Source: DASQWC01 sp035640475
Lineage (GTDB): Bacteria > Actinomycetota > JAICYB01
Assembly: GCA_035640475.1 (NCBI GenBank)
Contig: DASQWC010000181.1
Span: 1 to 18,640, forward strand
Direction: 5' to 3'
DNA: 18,640 nucleotides
Shown: positions 1 through 8,058 of the stretch, piece after piece
Numbering within the stretch: position 1 is the stretch's first letter
Layout: each line of letters begins with the position of its first letter
The notes under the pieces: model-generated
The model's database searches: none
Seen by the model: only the letters and a program-made list of their open reading frames with translations
Told to the model about the DNA's origin: nothing
Position numbers and translations under genes: made by a program

Positions 1-2016
1 GCCCGTCGGGAACGCGCGCTTCAACCGAGCCCACTGGTCGTCGGTGAACGAGACGTCGTACGCCGTGCGGTCGAGCGCTCTCGTCCGGCACTTGAGGACG
101 TTGTTCGCCCACGGACCGCCTGCGGCGATGCGGGGGTCGGAGTAGTACGGGAAGGCGATGCGGCAGAGATTGGTGTCGGTGAGCCGTGCGCTTCCGACGC
201 CGCACGCATCCACAGCCTCGGCCGGCTTGTTCCGGATGACCTTGTTCGGAAGGGATCGACTCGTGTCGTCGACCTCGATGCGCCGGAGCCACTTGTCCAT
301 GAGCAGGAACGCGTCCGTGTCGCTGCCGCCGCCCGTCCAGATGATCTGGTTTGCGTGTGTGCCGTTGGCCTGATCGAGGCGGGCGCGCATCGTGTACGAG
401 TAGAAGTGCTGGTGGATCTCCTCGTTCTCGGGGATACGCAGGTCGATCATCGGCACCTTTGCCAGTTGACGAGCATCGGTGACGCGGCCCGATCGATAGG
501 CGATGTCGACGACTCCCGGATCAGCGCTCGTTCGCTGCGGCTGCGGCTTCTTGTCGATGTCGAACCCGCCGATCTTCTCGTTGAGGTCGACGAATTGCTC
601 GGGAAGGATGAGTCCCGAGTTCAGCGCCGTCAGTCCGTACTGGATGCCGACGTTGTCGAACGGGCGTTTGGCAAAGCCGTCCTTCTTCCGGCGGCCGAAG
701 ATCGCGACGTCGTAGTCGCTGATCGCGCATCGCACGCCTTTGGGGTTGGTCTCGGGGTTGTACCGGCGCTCGGCGGGCACGCCGCAACCATTGTCGTTCA
801 AGTTCATGCCGAAAGCGCCGGCGCCCGTCGGGTCGAACGCCGGGACGAAGAGCGCTTCCCAAGCGGCGCACGCCGAGTCGACGTGAGCGTGACCCGAGAC
901 GGCCGACCGTTGGGAGGGGATCGGCCACAGGTGCGGTGACACCTGGTTGAAGTAGCGAAGCAGCAATGAGCAATCGAACAGCTCGGGCGCCGTCGTCCAC
1001 ACGTCCGCGTAGCTCGCGCCGGGCATGATGCCGTCCAGGAGGCCGGGATAGGTGGCCGCGATGTTTTGTTGCTGAATGGAACCGCCGGATCCGCCCTTGC
1101 CGAATGTGTAGCGAATGGTGCCGAGCGTCTCGATGATGCGCTCCTTGATCATCATCAGCGCTTCGGCCGAGACGACCTCGTTGCAGTTCTGCGAGAGCGT
1201 GTTCAAGCCGGACGCGGCCACTGCGAAGCCGCGCGACAACGCGAGATCGTCGAGCACGCCGCCCGGAGCGGTCTGGCGATGGTGCGCGGAGCAGCCCCCG
1301 CCGAAGGGAACGTGGAGCTTGTGGTTCCACGCCTTCTGCGGTTCCCACGGTTGCCAGTCCTTCGCCGGGTCGGCGAGGACCGCGATCTTGTAGATGCCGC
1401 GATCTTGCGTGCCCGTCTCGACGCGAATGATGTACGGGACGGTCACGCCGTGATCGGTGGTCGTCGTCGGAACGCCGTCCGGGGGACTCGCCGGATCGTA
1501 CACAGCGAACGGAGCGTTGGGATCCGACGTCCTGTACATGTACTCGACTTTGGTCGGCGCGTTGCACTGCTTGTCCTTCGGGCGGCCGAGACCGTTCTCT
1601 TCTGTCGTGCAGAACCACGGCGTCACCTGCGGGCCCGCAAAGACCGGCCCTCCGATCGGGTGATTCGTGACCGTCAGCTCGGCCGTCTGGTCGCCGCCGC
1701 GTGCCGTGATCGTGTTGGCGCCGTTGCGCAGGCCCTTGAGGAGCGCGAGGAACCCATTCCCGTTCGGATCGGGGCGGAGCGCTCCGGCCACACCGCGGCC
1801 GTTCACCGCATACGAAAGCCCGGCCCGGCCGACGCCGCGCGGCGGAACGACGCGAATGAGCACATCGCCGCCGGTGACAAGATCGGCCCGGTTGGACACG
1901 GTCTCCACGCGCAGGTCGCCGGCCGATGTGGCGCCGGCCGGCGCACCGGAGGCCAGTGTCGCCGCGAAGAGCCCGAAGGCGACGACGGACGGCAAGAGAC
2001 GCGAGCGTCCGGTCAA
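1..2016 (-). CDS. Secreted DUF6351-type alpha/beta hydrolase (tannase/esterase-like), 3' end outside window
   Basis: The minus strand reads open for 672 codons from a TTG at 2016 to the window edge, so the C-terminus is missing. The N-terminus has a basic start, a hydrophobic stretch and an Ala-rich cleavage region near residues 28-32, which is a Sec signal peptide; the protein should be exported. A GGSGG nucleophile elbow is visible with Ser310 (codon 1089-1087), followed by a helix and an MPGAS segment. A His pair lies near residues 535 and 537. Overall order and wording match what I remember of the DUF6351 family, which resembles tannase/feruloyl-esterase hydrolases of about 700 residues. 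The substrate is unknown; an ester is the natural guess. The TTG start is chosen because a strong GGGGAGG lies 5 nt upstream and the signal peptide begins there. It follows the ParB-like gene by 58 nt on the same strand. Confidence 0.85.
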   Translation of the reverse strand, partial: MTGRSRLLPSVVAFGLFAATLASGAPAGATSAGDLRVETVSNRADLVTGGDVLIRVVPPRGVGRAGLSYAVNGRGVAGALRPDPNGNGFLALLKGLRNGANTITARGGDQTAELTVTNHPIGGPVFAGPQVTPWFCTTEENGLGRPKDKQCNAPTKVEYMYRTSDPNAPFAVYDPASPPDGVPTTTTDHGVTVPYIIRVETGTQDRGIYKIAVLADPAKDWQPWEPQKAWNHKLHVPFGGGCSAHHRQTAPGGVLDDLALSRGFAVAASGLNTLSQNCNEVVSAEALMMIKERIIETLGTIRYTFGKGGSGGSIQQQNIAATYPGLLDGIMPGASYADVWTTAPELFDCSLLLRYFNQVSPHLWPIPSQRSAVSGHAHVDSACAAWEALFVPAFDPTGAGAFGMNLNDNGCGVPAERRYNPETNPKGVRCAISDYDVAIFGRRKKDGFAKRPFDNVGIQYGLTALNSGLILPEQFVDLNEKIGGFDIDKKPQPQRTSADPGVVDIAYRSGRVTDARQLAKVPMIDLRIPENEEIHQHFYSYTMRARLDQANGTHANQIIWTGGGSDTDAFLLMDKWLRRIEVDDTSRSLPNKVIRNKPAEAVDACGVGSARLTDTNLCRIAFPYYSDPRIAAGGPWANNVLKCRTRALDRTAYDVSFTDDQWARLKRAFPTG

Positions 2017-2021
2017 GGTTT

Positions 2022-2028
2022 CCTCCCC
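2022..2028 (-). promoter_or_regulatory. Ribosome binding site that fixes the TTG start at 2016
   Basis: GGGGAGG on the minus strand, 5 nt before TTG. No ATG or GTG in this frame has comparable support, so this site decides the start. Confidence 0.75.
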
Positions 2029-2074
2029 GTGGTTCTCCCCGCCCGGGATTCTGCCAGAGGGTCGGGGCGGCAGG

Positions 2075-2878
2075 CTATGCGCCCTCGGAGACCTTCTCCT
2101 TGAGGACCTTCTCCGGGTGCTCGGCCAGCTCGGTGAGCTTGGCGATGAACTTGTCGAACGTCTTGTCGAAGTCCGACGGCTTGCGCGCGCGCTTCGTCGG
2201 GTTCGCGTAGCTGATGATCTGGTAGCGCACCATCGAGTGCCACTGGTGCTTCGCTTTCAGTGCGTCCTCGACGGCTTTTACGGCTTTTGCCGCCTCGAGC
2301 AGCTTCTCCGCGCGAGCCTGCCTGATCTCGAAGGCATCTTTCAGCGGCTTGTCGAGGAAGCCGTCGCACTTCTTCAACAAGCCTTCGTACGCGCTTCCGG
2401 CCAGACGGCCGTTGCCCTCGTACCCGAGACCGAGCGTGACGAGATGCGGCGTCTCGAGGATGTCGACGATCTCGCCGTGATCCTCCGAGCGGTTCGGCGA
2501 CTCCTCGAGCATCTCGCGGTAGAGGCTGAGCGCGATCGACGCACGCTCTCTGATGTTGAGGTTCTGCTCGATGTTGAGGCTCATCATTCGCCGCGCGAGC
2601 TTCTCCGGGACGACGACGACGGGGAACTCCTTCACGCCGAGCTCCGTTGCAGCAGTGAAGCGGTGCTGGCCGTCGATGATCACGAGCTTGCCGTCCCGCT
2701 CGACGGTGACGAGCGGAACGATGAAGCCCATGCGCTCGATCGACGCCGTCAATGCCTTCAGGTGCGACGCGCGCGGCTTGCGCTGGTGTGAGATGACCTC
2801 GAGCTCGGCTTTGCGCGCGACCTTCAGCGTCAGCGGTTGCCGCTTTTTCGGATCCTTCAGCTCCAGCTGCTCCGCCAT
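2075..2878 (-). CDS. ParB-nuclease-fold (ParB/Srx-like) domain protein
   Basis: A 267-residue protein. Residues about 20-115 match the ParB N-terminal/sulfiredoxin-like fold. VISHQRKPR (28-36) occupies the box I position. IIDGQHRF (67-74) is the nucleotide/phosphate-binding motif, here with QHR rather than the GERR form of chromosomal ParB. NIEQNLNIRERAS (102-114) follows. The C-terminal half is helical, Lys/Ala-rich and unrecognised; I see no clear central HTH or ParB dimerisation domain. It is therefore probably not the chromosome-partitioning ParB, and no parA lies beside it. ParB-fold proteins bind or hydrolyse NTPs or act on DNA; which applies here is not shown. It is divergent from mtnA with 26 nt between start codons. 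Confidence 0.75.
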   Translation of the reverse strand: MAEQLELKDPKKRQPLTLKVARKAELEVISHQRKPRASHLKALTASIERMGFIVPLVTVERDGKLVIIDGQHRFTAATELGVKEFPVVVVPEKLARRMMSLNIEQNLNIRERASIALSLYREMLEESPNRSEDHGEIVDILETPHLVTLGLGYEGNGRLAGSAYEGLLKKCDGFLDKPLKDAFEIRQARAEKLLEAAKAVKAVEDALKAKHQWHSMVRYQIISYANPTKRARKPSDFDKTFDKFIAKLTELAEHPEKVLKEKVSEGA

Positions 2879-2885
2879 TGGTTGC

Positions 2886-2895
2886 AGCCTACGAT
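2886..2895. promoter_or_regulatory. Possible back-to-back -10 elements between the ParB-like gene and mtnA
   Basis: Minus strand TAGGCT (2891-2886) ends 7 nt before the ATG at 2878. Plus strand TACGAT (2890-2895) ends 9 nt before the ATG at 2905. Neither gene has a clear Shine-Dalgarno sequence, so leaderless or near-leaderless transcripts are possible. The -35 matches are poor (TTGCAT 19 nt upstream on the minus strand). This is inference from spacing only. Confidence 0.25.
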
Positions 2896-2904
2896 GTTGA
2901 CGCG

Positions 2905-3918
2905 ATGAGCATGCAAGCCGCCGTCGAATGGCGTGACGACCACCTCGAAGTGATCGACCAGACGCTCTTGCCCGGGCGTTTGGAGGTGCTGAAGCTCACG
3001 TCGTCGTCCGACGTCGTTGACGCCATCGCCCGTATGGTCGTGCGCGGCGCGCCGGCGATCGGTGTGTGCGGTGGATTCGGTGTCGTTCTCGGCCTCGACG
3101 AGGGAATCCCGCTGGAGCGTCTCGTCGTCGAGATCGGATCCGCGCGTCCCACGGGGGCAAACCTGCGATGGGCGGTCGAACGTGTCGCGCGCGCGGCGCA
3201 GGACGGCCGGGACCGCGCGCTCGATGAAGCGCTCACGATCCTGCGAGAGGACCGCGAGGCGTGTGAGCGCATCGGTGAGTTCGGAAGAGCCGAGCTTGCG
3301 TCAATGCGCCGCGTGCTCACCCATTGCAATACCGGACGGCTCGCGACGACCGGCATCGGAACTGCGCTCGGCATCGTGTACGCGAAGGCGGCGGCCGGCG
3401 ACGAGATCGAAGTGGTCGCGACGGAGACGCGTCCGGCCCTGCAGGGGGCGCGGCTCACCGCCTGGGAGCTCACGCAAGCGGGCATACCCGTTACGCTGAT
3501 CTCCGACACCGCGGCCGGAGCCGCGCTCGCGTCGCATCGCGTGGACGCCGTCGTCGTCGGCGTCGACCGCGTCGCCCGCAGCGGCGACTTCGCGAACAAG
3601 GTCGGAACATACGCGCTGGCCGTCTTGGCTCGGACGTCCGGCCTTCCGTTTTACGCTGCCGGTCCGATGACGTCGTTCGATCCGGCTGCCGTGACGGGGG
3701 CCGAGATCCCGATCGAGGAGCGCAGTTCCGACGAGGTCCGGCGGGTCGGCAGTGCCGCGATCGCACCAGAGGTCGCCGTCTGGAATCCGGCGTTCGACAT
3801 CACGCCGGCCGAGCTTGTCACCGCGTTCATTACCGATCTCGGCGTCCTGCGCCCGCCGTTCTCAGTGTCGATCGGCGATGCGCTCCAGAACCTCGATCGG
3901 GGGACCGAGCTCCCGTAG
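2905..3918 (+). CDS. mtnA: S-methyl-5-thioribose-1-phosphate isomerase
   Basis: The enzyme converts methylthioribose-1-phosphate to methylthioribulose-1-phosphate in the methionine salvage pathway; it is cytosolic. The 337-residue length is typical. Family motifs in order: DQTLLPG near the start, RGAPAIG, THCNTGRLATTG with the catalytic Cys at residue 141 (codon 3325-3327), TRPALQGARLTAWEL, VGVDRVARSGDFANKVGTY with the catalytic Asp at residue 221 (codon 3565-3567), and IPIEERSSDEV near the C-terminus. The family comprises related eIF2B-like subunits, but Cys/Asp and RGAPAIG mark it as MtnA. Start: the frame is open from TTG 2878, which overlaps the neighbouring start; ATG 2905 (or 2911) puts the first strand where the family begins. 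No other mtn gene is in the window. The last 57 nt overlap bioD antisense. Confidence 0.93.
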   Translation: MSMQAAVEWRDDHLEVIDQTLLPGRLEVLKLTSSSDVVDAIARMVVRGAPAIGVCGGFGVVLGLDEGIPLERLVVEIGSARPTGANLRWAVERVARAAQDGRDRALDEALTILREDREACERIGEFGRAELASMRRVLTHCNTGRLATTGIGTALGIVYAKAAAGDEIEVVATETRPALQGARLTAWELTQAGIPVTLISDTAAGAALASHRVDAVVVGVDRVARSGDFANKVGTYALAVLARTSGLPFYAAGPMTSFDPAAVTGAEIPIEERSSDEVRRVGSAAIAPEVAVWNPAFDITPAELVTAFITDLGVLRPPFSVSIGDALQNLDRGTELP

Positions 3919-4443
3919 TTGTACGAGGTTGGTCTCTTCGGTTCGGCCGCCTGTGTAGTCGGAGACGACGATCGTCGCGACGTGTAAGCCTCGTCGTTCG
4001 GCGGCCTCGATCGTGAGTGCAGTGTGGTTCAGGGTGCCGAGACCCGGACGAGCGACCACGATGAGCTCCGCGTCGAGCGCTTCGGCAAAGTCGGCCATGG
4101 TGTGTTTCTCGGTGATCGGGACGAGCAGTCCGCCGGCTCCCTCGACGTAGAGGACGTCGACGCCGTCGCCGCACGCGCGTGTGTCGCGCACGAGCCCGTC
4201 GAAGTCGATCGTTGTGCCGCTGAGCTCGGCGGCGACCGCGGGCGCGAGCGGATCAGGGAAGCGGAGCAGCGTTCGCGCATCGATGCCCGCGGAACGCACG
4301 ACCGCAGCATCGTCGTCGCCGCCCGTCTGGAGCGGTTTCACGTAGCGAACCGACATCCCTTGCTCCAGCGATCTGCGCGCGAGGACGGCGCTCACGACGG
4401 TCTTACCGATGCCGGTGTCCGTCCCAGAGACGAAGCGGATCAT
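3862..4443 (-). CDS. bioD: ATP-dependent dethiobiotin synthetase
   Basis: The enzyme carboxylates 7,8-diaminopelargonate with CO2 and ATP to form dethiobiotin, the next-to-last step of biotin synthesis. It has 193 residues, slightly shorter than E. coli BioD. The P-loop GTDTGIGKT spans residues 7-15. YVKPLQTG carries the substrate lysine (Lys36). VEGAGGLLVP (100-109) is the conserved Mg/carbamate region. The frame stays open far upstream, but ATG 4443 begins exactly at the conserved MIRFVSGTDTG start and lies 2 nt after the bioF stop, so translation is probably coupled. It is the last gene of the bio run. Its stop lies inside mtnA (57-nt convergent overlap). Confidence 0.93.
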   Translation of the reverse strand: MIRFVSGTDTGIGKTVVSAVLARRSLEQGMSVRYVKPLQTGGDDDAAVVRSAGIDARTLLRFPDPLAPAVAAELSGTTIDFDGLVRDTRACGDGVDVLYVEGAGGLLVPITEKHTMADFAEALDAELIVVARPGLGTLNHTALTIEAAERRGLHVATIVVSDYTGGRTEETNLVQLRELGPPIEVLERIADRH

Positions 4444-4445
4444 CG

Positions 4446-5600
4446 CTACGCGGGTACCGTGGCGCGCTCGAAAGCGGAGACGAACGCATCGATGTGTGCG
4501 TCGGTGTGCGTCGCCATCACGGTCGCGCGCAGCCGAGCCGTGCCGGGTGCAACCGTCGGAGGACGGATTGCGGGGACGAGGATGCCGCCGGCCTCGAGCG
4601 TGTGCGCGAGCCGCAACGCGTCCTCGGCCGACCCGACGACGACGGGCAGGATCGCGGCGTCCGGCCGCGGAAGGCCGAGTCCGTCGGCGAGCCTGGCTGC
4701 GTTGGATCGAACGCGCAGCACACGCTCCGGCTCTGCGAGAAGGATCTCGACGGATCTTTGTGCCGCGGCGGCAACCGGCGCCGGCATCGCCGTGTCGAAA
4801 ATGAACGCGCGCGCGGTGTTGCGTAGATAGGCGACGAGCTCGCTCGTGCCGGCGATATAGCCGCCGGCCGACCCGAGCGCTTTGCTGAGCGTTCCCATCA
4901 CGACGGGCACCCGTCCCTCGAGCCCGAAGTGTGCGACGGCACCCCGGCCGCCGGGACCGACGACGCCGGTCGCGTGCGCCTCGTCGACCATCAGGATCGC
5001 CTCGCGCCGCTCGCAGACCTCGGCGATCTCCGGCAGCGGCGCGAGGTCGCCGTCCATCGAGAAGACGGTGTCGGTGACGACGAGCTTGCGACGCGCAGAG
5101 CTTTGCCGCAGCAGGTCGTCGAGGTGGGCGACGTCGCCGTGCCGGTAGATGTGGACGTCGGCGTGCGACAGACGCGCGCCGTCGATGATCGAGGCGTGGT
5201 TCAGCTCGTCGGAAAAGATCGCGTCGCCGTTTCCGGCGAGTGCCGCCAGGGTGCCGAGGTTGGCGAGATAGCCGGACGAGAACACGAGCGCCGACTCCGT
5301 GCGTTTCAGCGCGGCAAGCGACGCCTCGAGCTCGTCGTGCAGCCGGACGCTGCCCGTGATGAGGCGTGCGCTTCCCATGCCGACGCCCCACCGCCGCGCC
5401 GCCTCGGCGGCCGCGTCGACGACCCGCGGATCGTTGGCGAGTCCGAGGTAGTTGTTGGATGCGAACAGCAGCAGCCGCTTGCCTTCGCGCACGATCTCGG
5501 GATCCTGCGCGGAGTCGAGCGAGCGGACTTCGCGCAGGAGCGACTGCCGCTCGAGGTCTTCGAGCTCGGGGGTCGTGAAGTGGAGCGGATCGTTGTTCAC
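4446..5600 (-). CDS. bioF: 8-amino-7-oxononanoate synthase
   Basis: A PLP-dependent alpha-oxoamine synthase that condenses a pimeloyl thioester with L-alanine to give 8-amino-7-oxononanoate (KAPA). It has 384 residues, the usual length. Visible motifs: FASNNYLGL (46-54), GSARLITGS (76-84), SGYLANLG, DELNHASIIDGARLS (131-145), VDEAHATG (205-212) with the cofactor-binding Asp, and GTLSKALGSAGGY with the PLP lysine at 240. The GTG at 5600 is used because it overlaps the bioA stop (GTGA, 4 nt), typical of coupled translation; longer in-frame readings would run deep into bioA. bioD follows after 2 nt. Confidence 0.95.
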   Translation of the reverse strand: MNNDPLHFTTPELEDLERQSLLREVRSLDSAQDPEIVREGKRLLLFASNNYLGLANDPRVVDAAAEAARRWGVGMGSARLITGSVRLHDELEASLAALKRTESALVFSSGYLANLGTLAALAGNGDAIFSDELNHASIIDGARLSHADVHIYRHGDVAHLDDLLRQSSARRKLVVTDTVFSMDGDLAPLPEIAEVCERREAILMVDEAHATGVVGPGGRGAVAHFGLEGRVPVVMGTLSKALGSAGGYIAGTSELVAYLRNTARAFIFDTAMPAPVAAAAQRSVEILLAEPERVLRVRSNAARLADGLGLPRPDAAILPVVVGSAEDALRLAHTLEAGGILVPAIRPPTVAPGTARLRATVMATHTDAHIDAFVSAFERATVPA

Positions 5601-6901
5601 GCTGTGACCTCTTCGATCGCCTCGGCCGTGATCTGCACGAGCCGCTCGAGCGTCGTTTCGTCGATTGCGAGCGGCGGCATCAGCACGACGACATCGCCCA
5701 GCGGCCGGATGATCGCGCCGCGCGTGCGCGCCGCCGTCGCGACGCGCGCTCCCATCTGAAGCGCCTCCGGGTAGGACTCCTTCGTCTGCCGGTCGGCGAC
5801 GAGCTCGATGCCGACCATGAACCCGCGCTGCCTGACATCGCCGACGTGCGGCAGATCGGCGATCGGCTTCAACAGACGCTCGAGCAGCTCGACCTTCGCA
5901 CTCGACTGCTCGAGCGTCCGCTCTTCGCAGAACACGTCGAGGTTCGCGAGCGCCGCCGCGCACGTGATCGGGTTCGCCGAGTACGAGTGGCCGTGGTACA
6001 GGGTTTTGTGCTCCTCAGGACTTCCGAGGAACGCCTCGTAGATGCGCTCGGTGGCGAGCGTCGCCGACAGCGGCAGATAGCCGCCGGTGATGCCCTTCCC
6101 GACGGTCATCAGATCCGGCTCGATGCCTTCGTGCTCACATGCGAACATCGCGCCAGTTCGCCCGAACCCTGTCGCGATCTCGTCGACGATCAACAGGGTG
6201 CCGTGGGCTTTCGTGATCTCGGCGATGCGGGCGAGGTGGCCGTCCGGAGCCGTGATCATGCCGGCCGCGCCCTGCACGAGCGGCTCCACGATGACGGCAG
6301 CGACGTCGTCGCCTTCGCGCTCGAGCACGCGCTCGAGCTCGCCCGCGCAGGCGATCCCGCAGTCCGGATACGTCTTCCCCAGCGGACACCGGTAGCAGTA
6401 CGGATTCGGGACGGCCGCGGTCTCGAAGAGCAGTGGACGATACGTCTCGTGGAAGCGTTCGATCCCGCCGACCGACACGGCGCCGATCGTGTCGCCGTGG
6501 TACGCGTCGACGAGCCGGACGAATCGCGTCCGCCGGCTCTGAGTATTGCGCCAGTAGCCGAACGCCATCTTCAACGCGACCTCGACCGCCGCCGCGCCGT
6601 TCTCGCTGAAGAACACACGGTTGAGATCGCCCGGCGCGAGAGCAACGAGCCGCTCGGCGAGCTCGATCGCGAGCGGATGCGTCAAACCGAGAAACGTCGC
6701 GTGCTGGAGCTTGTCCGTCTGCTCCTTGATCGCGCCGGTGATCCTCGGGTGCGAGTGCCCGTGGACGTTCACCCACAGCGAGGAGACTCCGTCGACATAC
6801 CGGTTGCCGTCTGTGTCGATGAGCTCGAAGCCTTCGGCCCGGTCGATGACCGGGGTGTCGTCTTCGACCCACACGGACTGCTGTGTGAACGGATGCCACA
6901 C
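5597..6901 (-). CDS. bioA: Adenosylmethionine-8-amino-7-oxononanoate aminotransferase
   Basis: A class III PLP aminotransferase that converts KAPA to 7,8-diaminopelargonate; the canonical amino donor is S-adenosylmethionine. It has 434 residues. It opens with WHPFTQQ, the BioA N-terminal signature. SENGAAAVEVALKMA (99-113) lies at the phosphate-binding region, DAYHGDTIG follows, VDEIATGFGRTG (239-250) holds the cofactor Asp, and the PLP lysine is Lys269 in VGKGITGGY. A cysteine-rich insert with Cys169, Cys172, Cys181 and Cys185 lies between the halves; I recall it from BioA of several Gram-positive lineages. Start is GTG 6901, since no other start codon in frame gives the WHPF opening. It lies 28 nt after bioB. 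A lysine-donor variant (BioK) cannot be excluded by eye. Confidence 0.94.
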   Translation of the reverse strand: MWHPFTQQSVWVEDDTPVIDRAEGFELIDTDGNRYVDGVSSLWVNVHGHSHPRITGAIKEQTDKLQHATFLGLTHPLAIELAERLVALAPGDLNRVFFSENGAAAVEVALKMAFGYWRNTQSRRTRFVRLVDAYHGDTIGAVSVGGIERFHETYRPLLFETAAVPNPYCYRCPLGKTYPDCGIACAGELERVLEREGDDVAAVIVEPLVQGAAGMITAPDGHLARIAEITKAHGTLLIVDEIATGFGRTGAMFACEHEGIEPDLMTVGKGITGGYLPLSATLATERIYEAFLGSPEEHKTLYHGHSYSANPITCAAALANLDVFCEERTLEQSSAKVELLERLLKPIADLPHVGDVRQRGFMVGIELVADRQTKESYPEALQMGARVATAARTRGAIIRPLGDVVVLMPPLAIDETTLERLVQITAEAIEEVTA

Positions 6902-6929
6902 GTGCGCACGATCGCGACCGCGAAGGTCG

Positions 6930-8021
6930 TCAGTGCGAGACGTCTGAGCTCCTTCTCCGGATCTGGGCCACCGGCGCCGTGCGCGGCGGCAACGAGTGCG
7001 CGCCGTGCGCGTCGAGGATGAACCGTCCTTCCCCCGGCCCGGCTCCCGCTACCGGCATGCCGAGCGTCTCGAGAAGCGCGACGTCGTCTTCCGGAGCACG
7101 TCCGATCGTCGTCAGGTAGTTGCCGATAATGAGCGCGTTCGCTCCCGCGTACAGACCGAGTGCCTGCAGCTCGCCGAGGACACGCTCGCGGCCGCCGGCC
7201 AGACGAATCCAGACACCGGGCAGGATCAGCCGGAAGAGCGCTATGGCTTGGAGCGCCTCGCGCGCGGTCAGCAGCTCACTTCCCCCGAGCGGCGTGCCCG
7301 GGCGAGGGTCGAGCAGGTTGACCGGCACCTCGCACGGCTCGAGCGCTGCGAGCTCGAAGGCGAAGTCGATGCGCTGGTCCAGCGTCTCGCCCATGCCCAT
7401 GATGCCGCCGCAGCACAGCTCCATTCCGGCGTCCTTTACGGCGCGGCACGTCTCGACGCGCTCTTCCCAGGTGTGCGTCGTGCAGATGTTCGGGAAGAAC
7501 TCGCGTGCCGTCTCGAGGTTGTGGTTGTAGCGCTTGACTCCCACGGCGGCCAGGCGTTCGGCCTGACCGGGTCGCAGAATCCCGAGCGAGACGGCGACCT
7601 CGAGGCCTGTTTCGTCCTTGACGGCAGTTGTGGCTTCGATGACATGAGACAGAAGCCGCTCGTCCGGTCCGCGGACGGCGACGACGATGCAGAACTGCGT
7701 CGCGCCGGCATCGCGCGTCGCATGCGCGGCGTCGAGGACGTCGCCGAGATCGAGCATTGGGTAGACGTCGATGCCGGTGGAGAAGTGCACGGACTGGCTG
7801 CAGAACGCGCAGTCCTCCGGGCATCCGCCCGACTTCGCGTTGATCAGCGACTCGAGCTCGACCTCATCGCCGCAGTAGGCGAGGCGAACCTTGTGAGCCA
7901 GCGCGATCAGGTCGGGGAGTCCGTCCAGCGGGAGATCCGCGACCGCCCGCGCTTCATCCCGGGTAATCGGGCGCCGGTCGTCCAGCAGGGCACGTTCGAT
8001 CTGATCGAGCACGGGCCCCAT
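6930..8021 (-). CDS. bioB: Biotin synthase (radical SAM), with non-canonical auxiliary-cluster ligands
   Basis: The enzyme inserts sulfur into dethiobiotin to make biotin. It has 363 residues. The radical-SAM motif CPEDCAFC (67-74) binds the 4Fe-4S/SAM cluster. YNHNLET, GMGET, LDPRPGTPL and IRLAGGRE are family motifs. Aligning by eye to E. coli BioB, Cys97 is Cys111 (QFCIVV), Cys188 is Cys203 (ELCCGG) and Arg260 is Arg273. The position of Cys128 is Ala143, in LEVAVSLG against LEACMTLG. Extra cysteines occur at 180, 192, 204 and 230. So the standard [2Fe-2S] sulfur-donor cluster may be ligated differently. Start ATG 8021 has a weak RBS. It is the first bio gene and lies 37 nt after the reductase gene. 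Confidence 0.92.
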   Translation of the reverse strand: MGPVLDQIERALLDDRRPITRDEARAVADLPLDGLPDLIALAHKVRLAYCGDEVELESLINAKSGGCPEDCAFCSQSVHFSTGIDVYPMLDLGDVLDAAHATRDAGATQFCIVVAVRGPDERLLSHVIEATTAVKDETGLEVAVSLGILRPGQAERLAAVGVKRYNHNLETAREFFPNICTTHTWEERVETCRAVKDAGMELCCGGIMGMGETLDQRIDFAFELAALEPCEVPVNLLDPRPGTPLGGSELLTAREALQAIALFRLILPGVWIRLAGGRERVLGELQALGLYAGANALIIGNYLTTIGRAPEDDVALLETLGMPVAGAGPGEGRFILDAHGAHSLPPRTAPVAQIRRRSSDVSH

Positions 8022-8058
8022 TCAATGCGGGGACGGCCCCGGCCCACCAATCAGCAGG

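Noticed and set aside
521..1618. Long minus-strand reading frame of 365 codons inside the DUF6351 gene
   Set aside because: It is Arg-rich, low-complexity translation in a shifted frame of the same strand; the true frame gives a signal peptide, GxSxG elbow and family motifs.
3862..5963. Upstream-extended frames for bioD (to 5391) and bioF (to 5963)
   Set aside because: The extensions overlap the neighbouring bio genes in another frame and are Arg-rich; conserved N-termini and 2-nt or 4-nt junctions fix the short starts.
8025..8045. GGGG-ACGG-CCCC hairpin between the reductase gene and bioB as a terminator
   Set aside because: The stem is only 4 bp, has no T-run and is typical of chance in G+C-rich DNA, so it does not argue for a transcript break before bioB.
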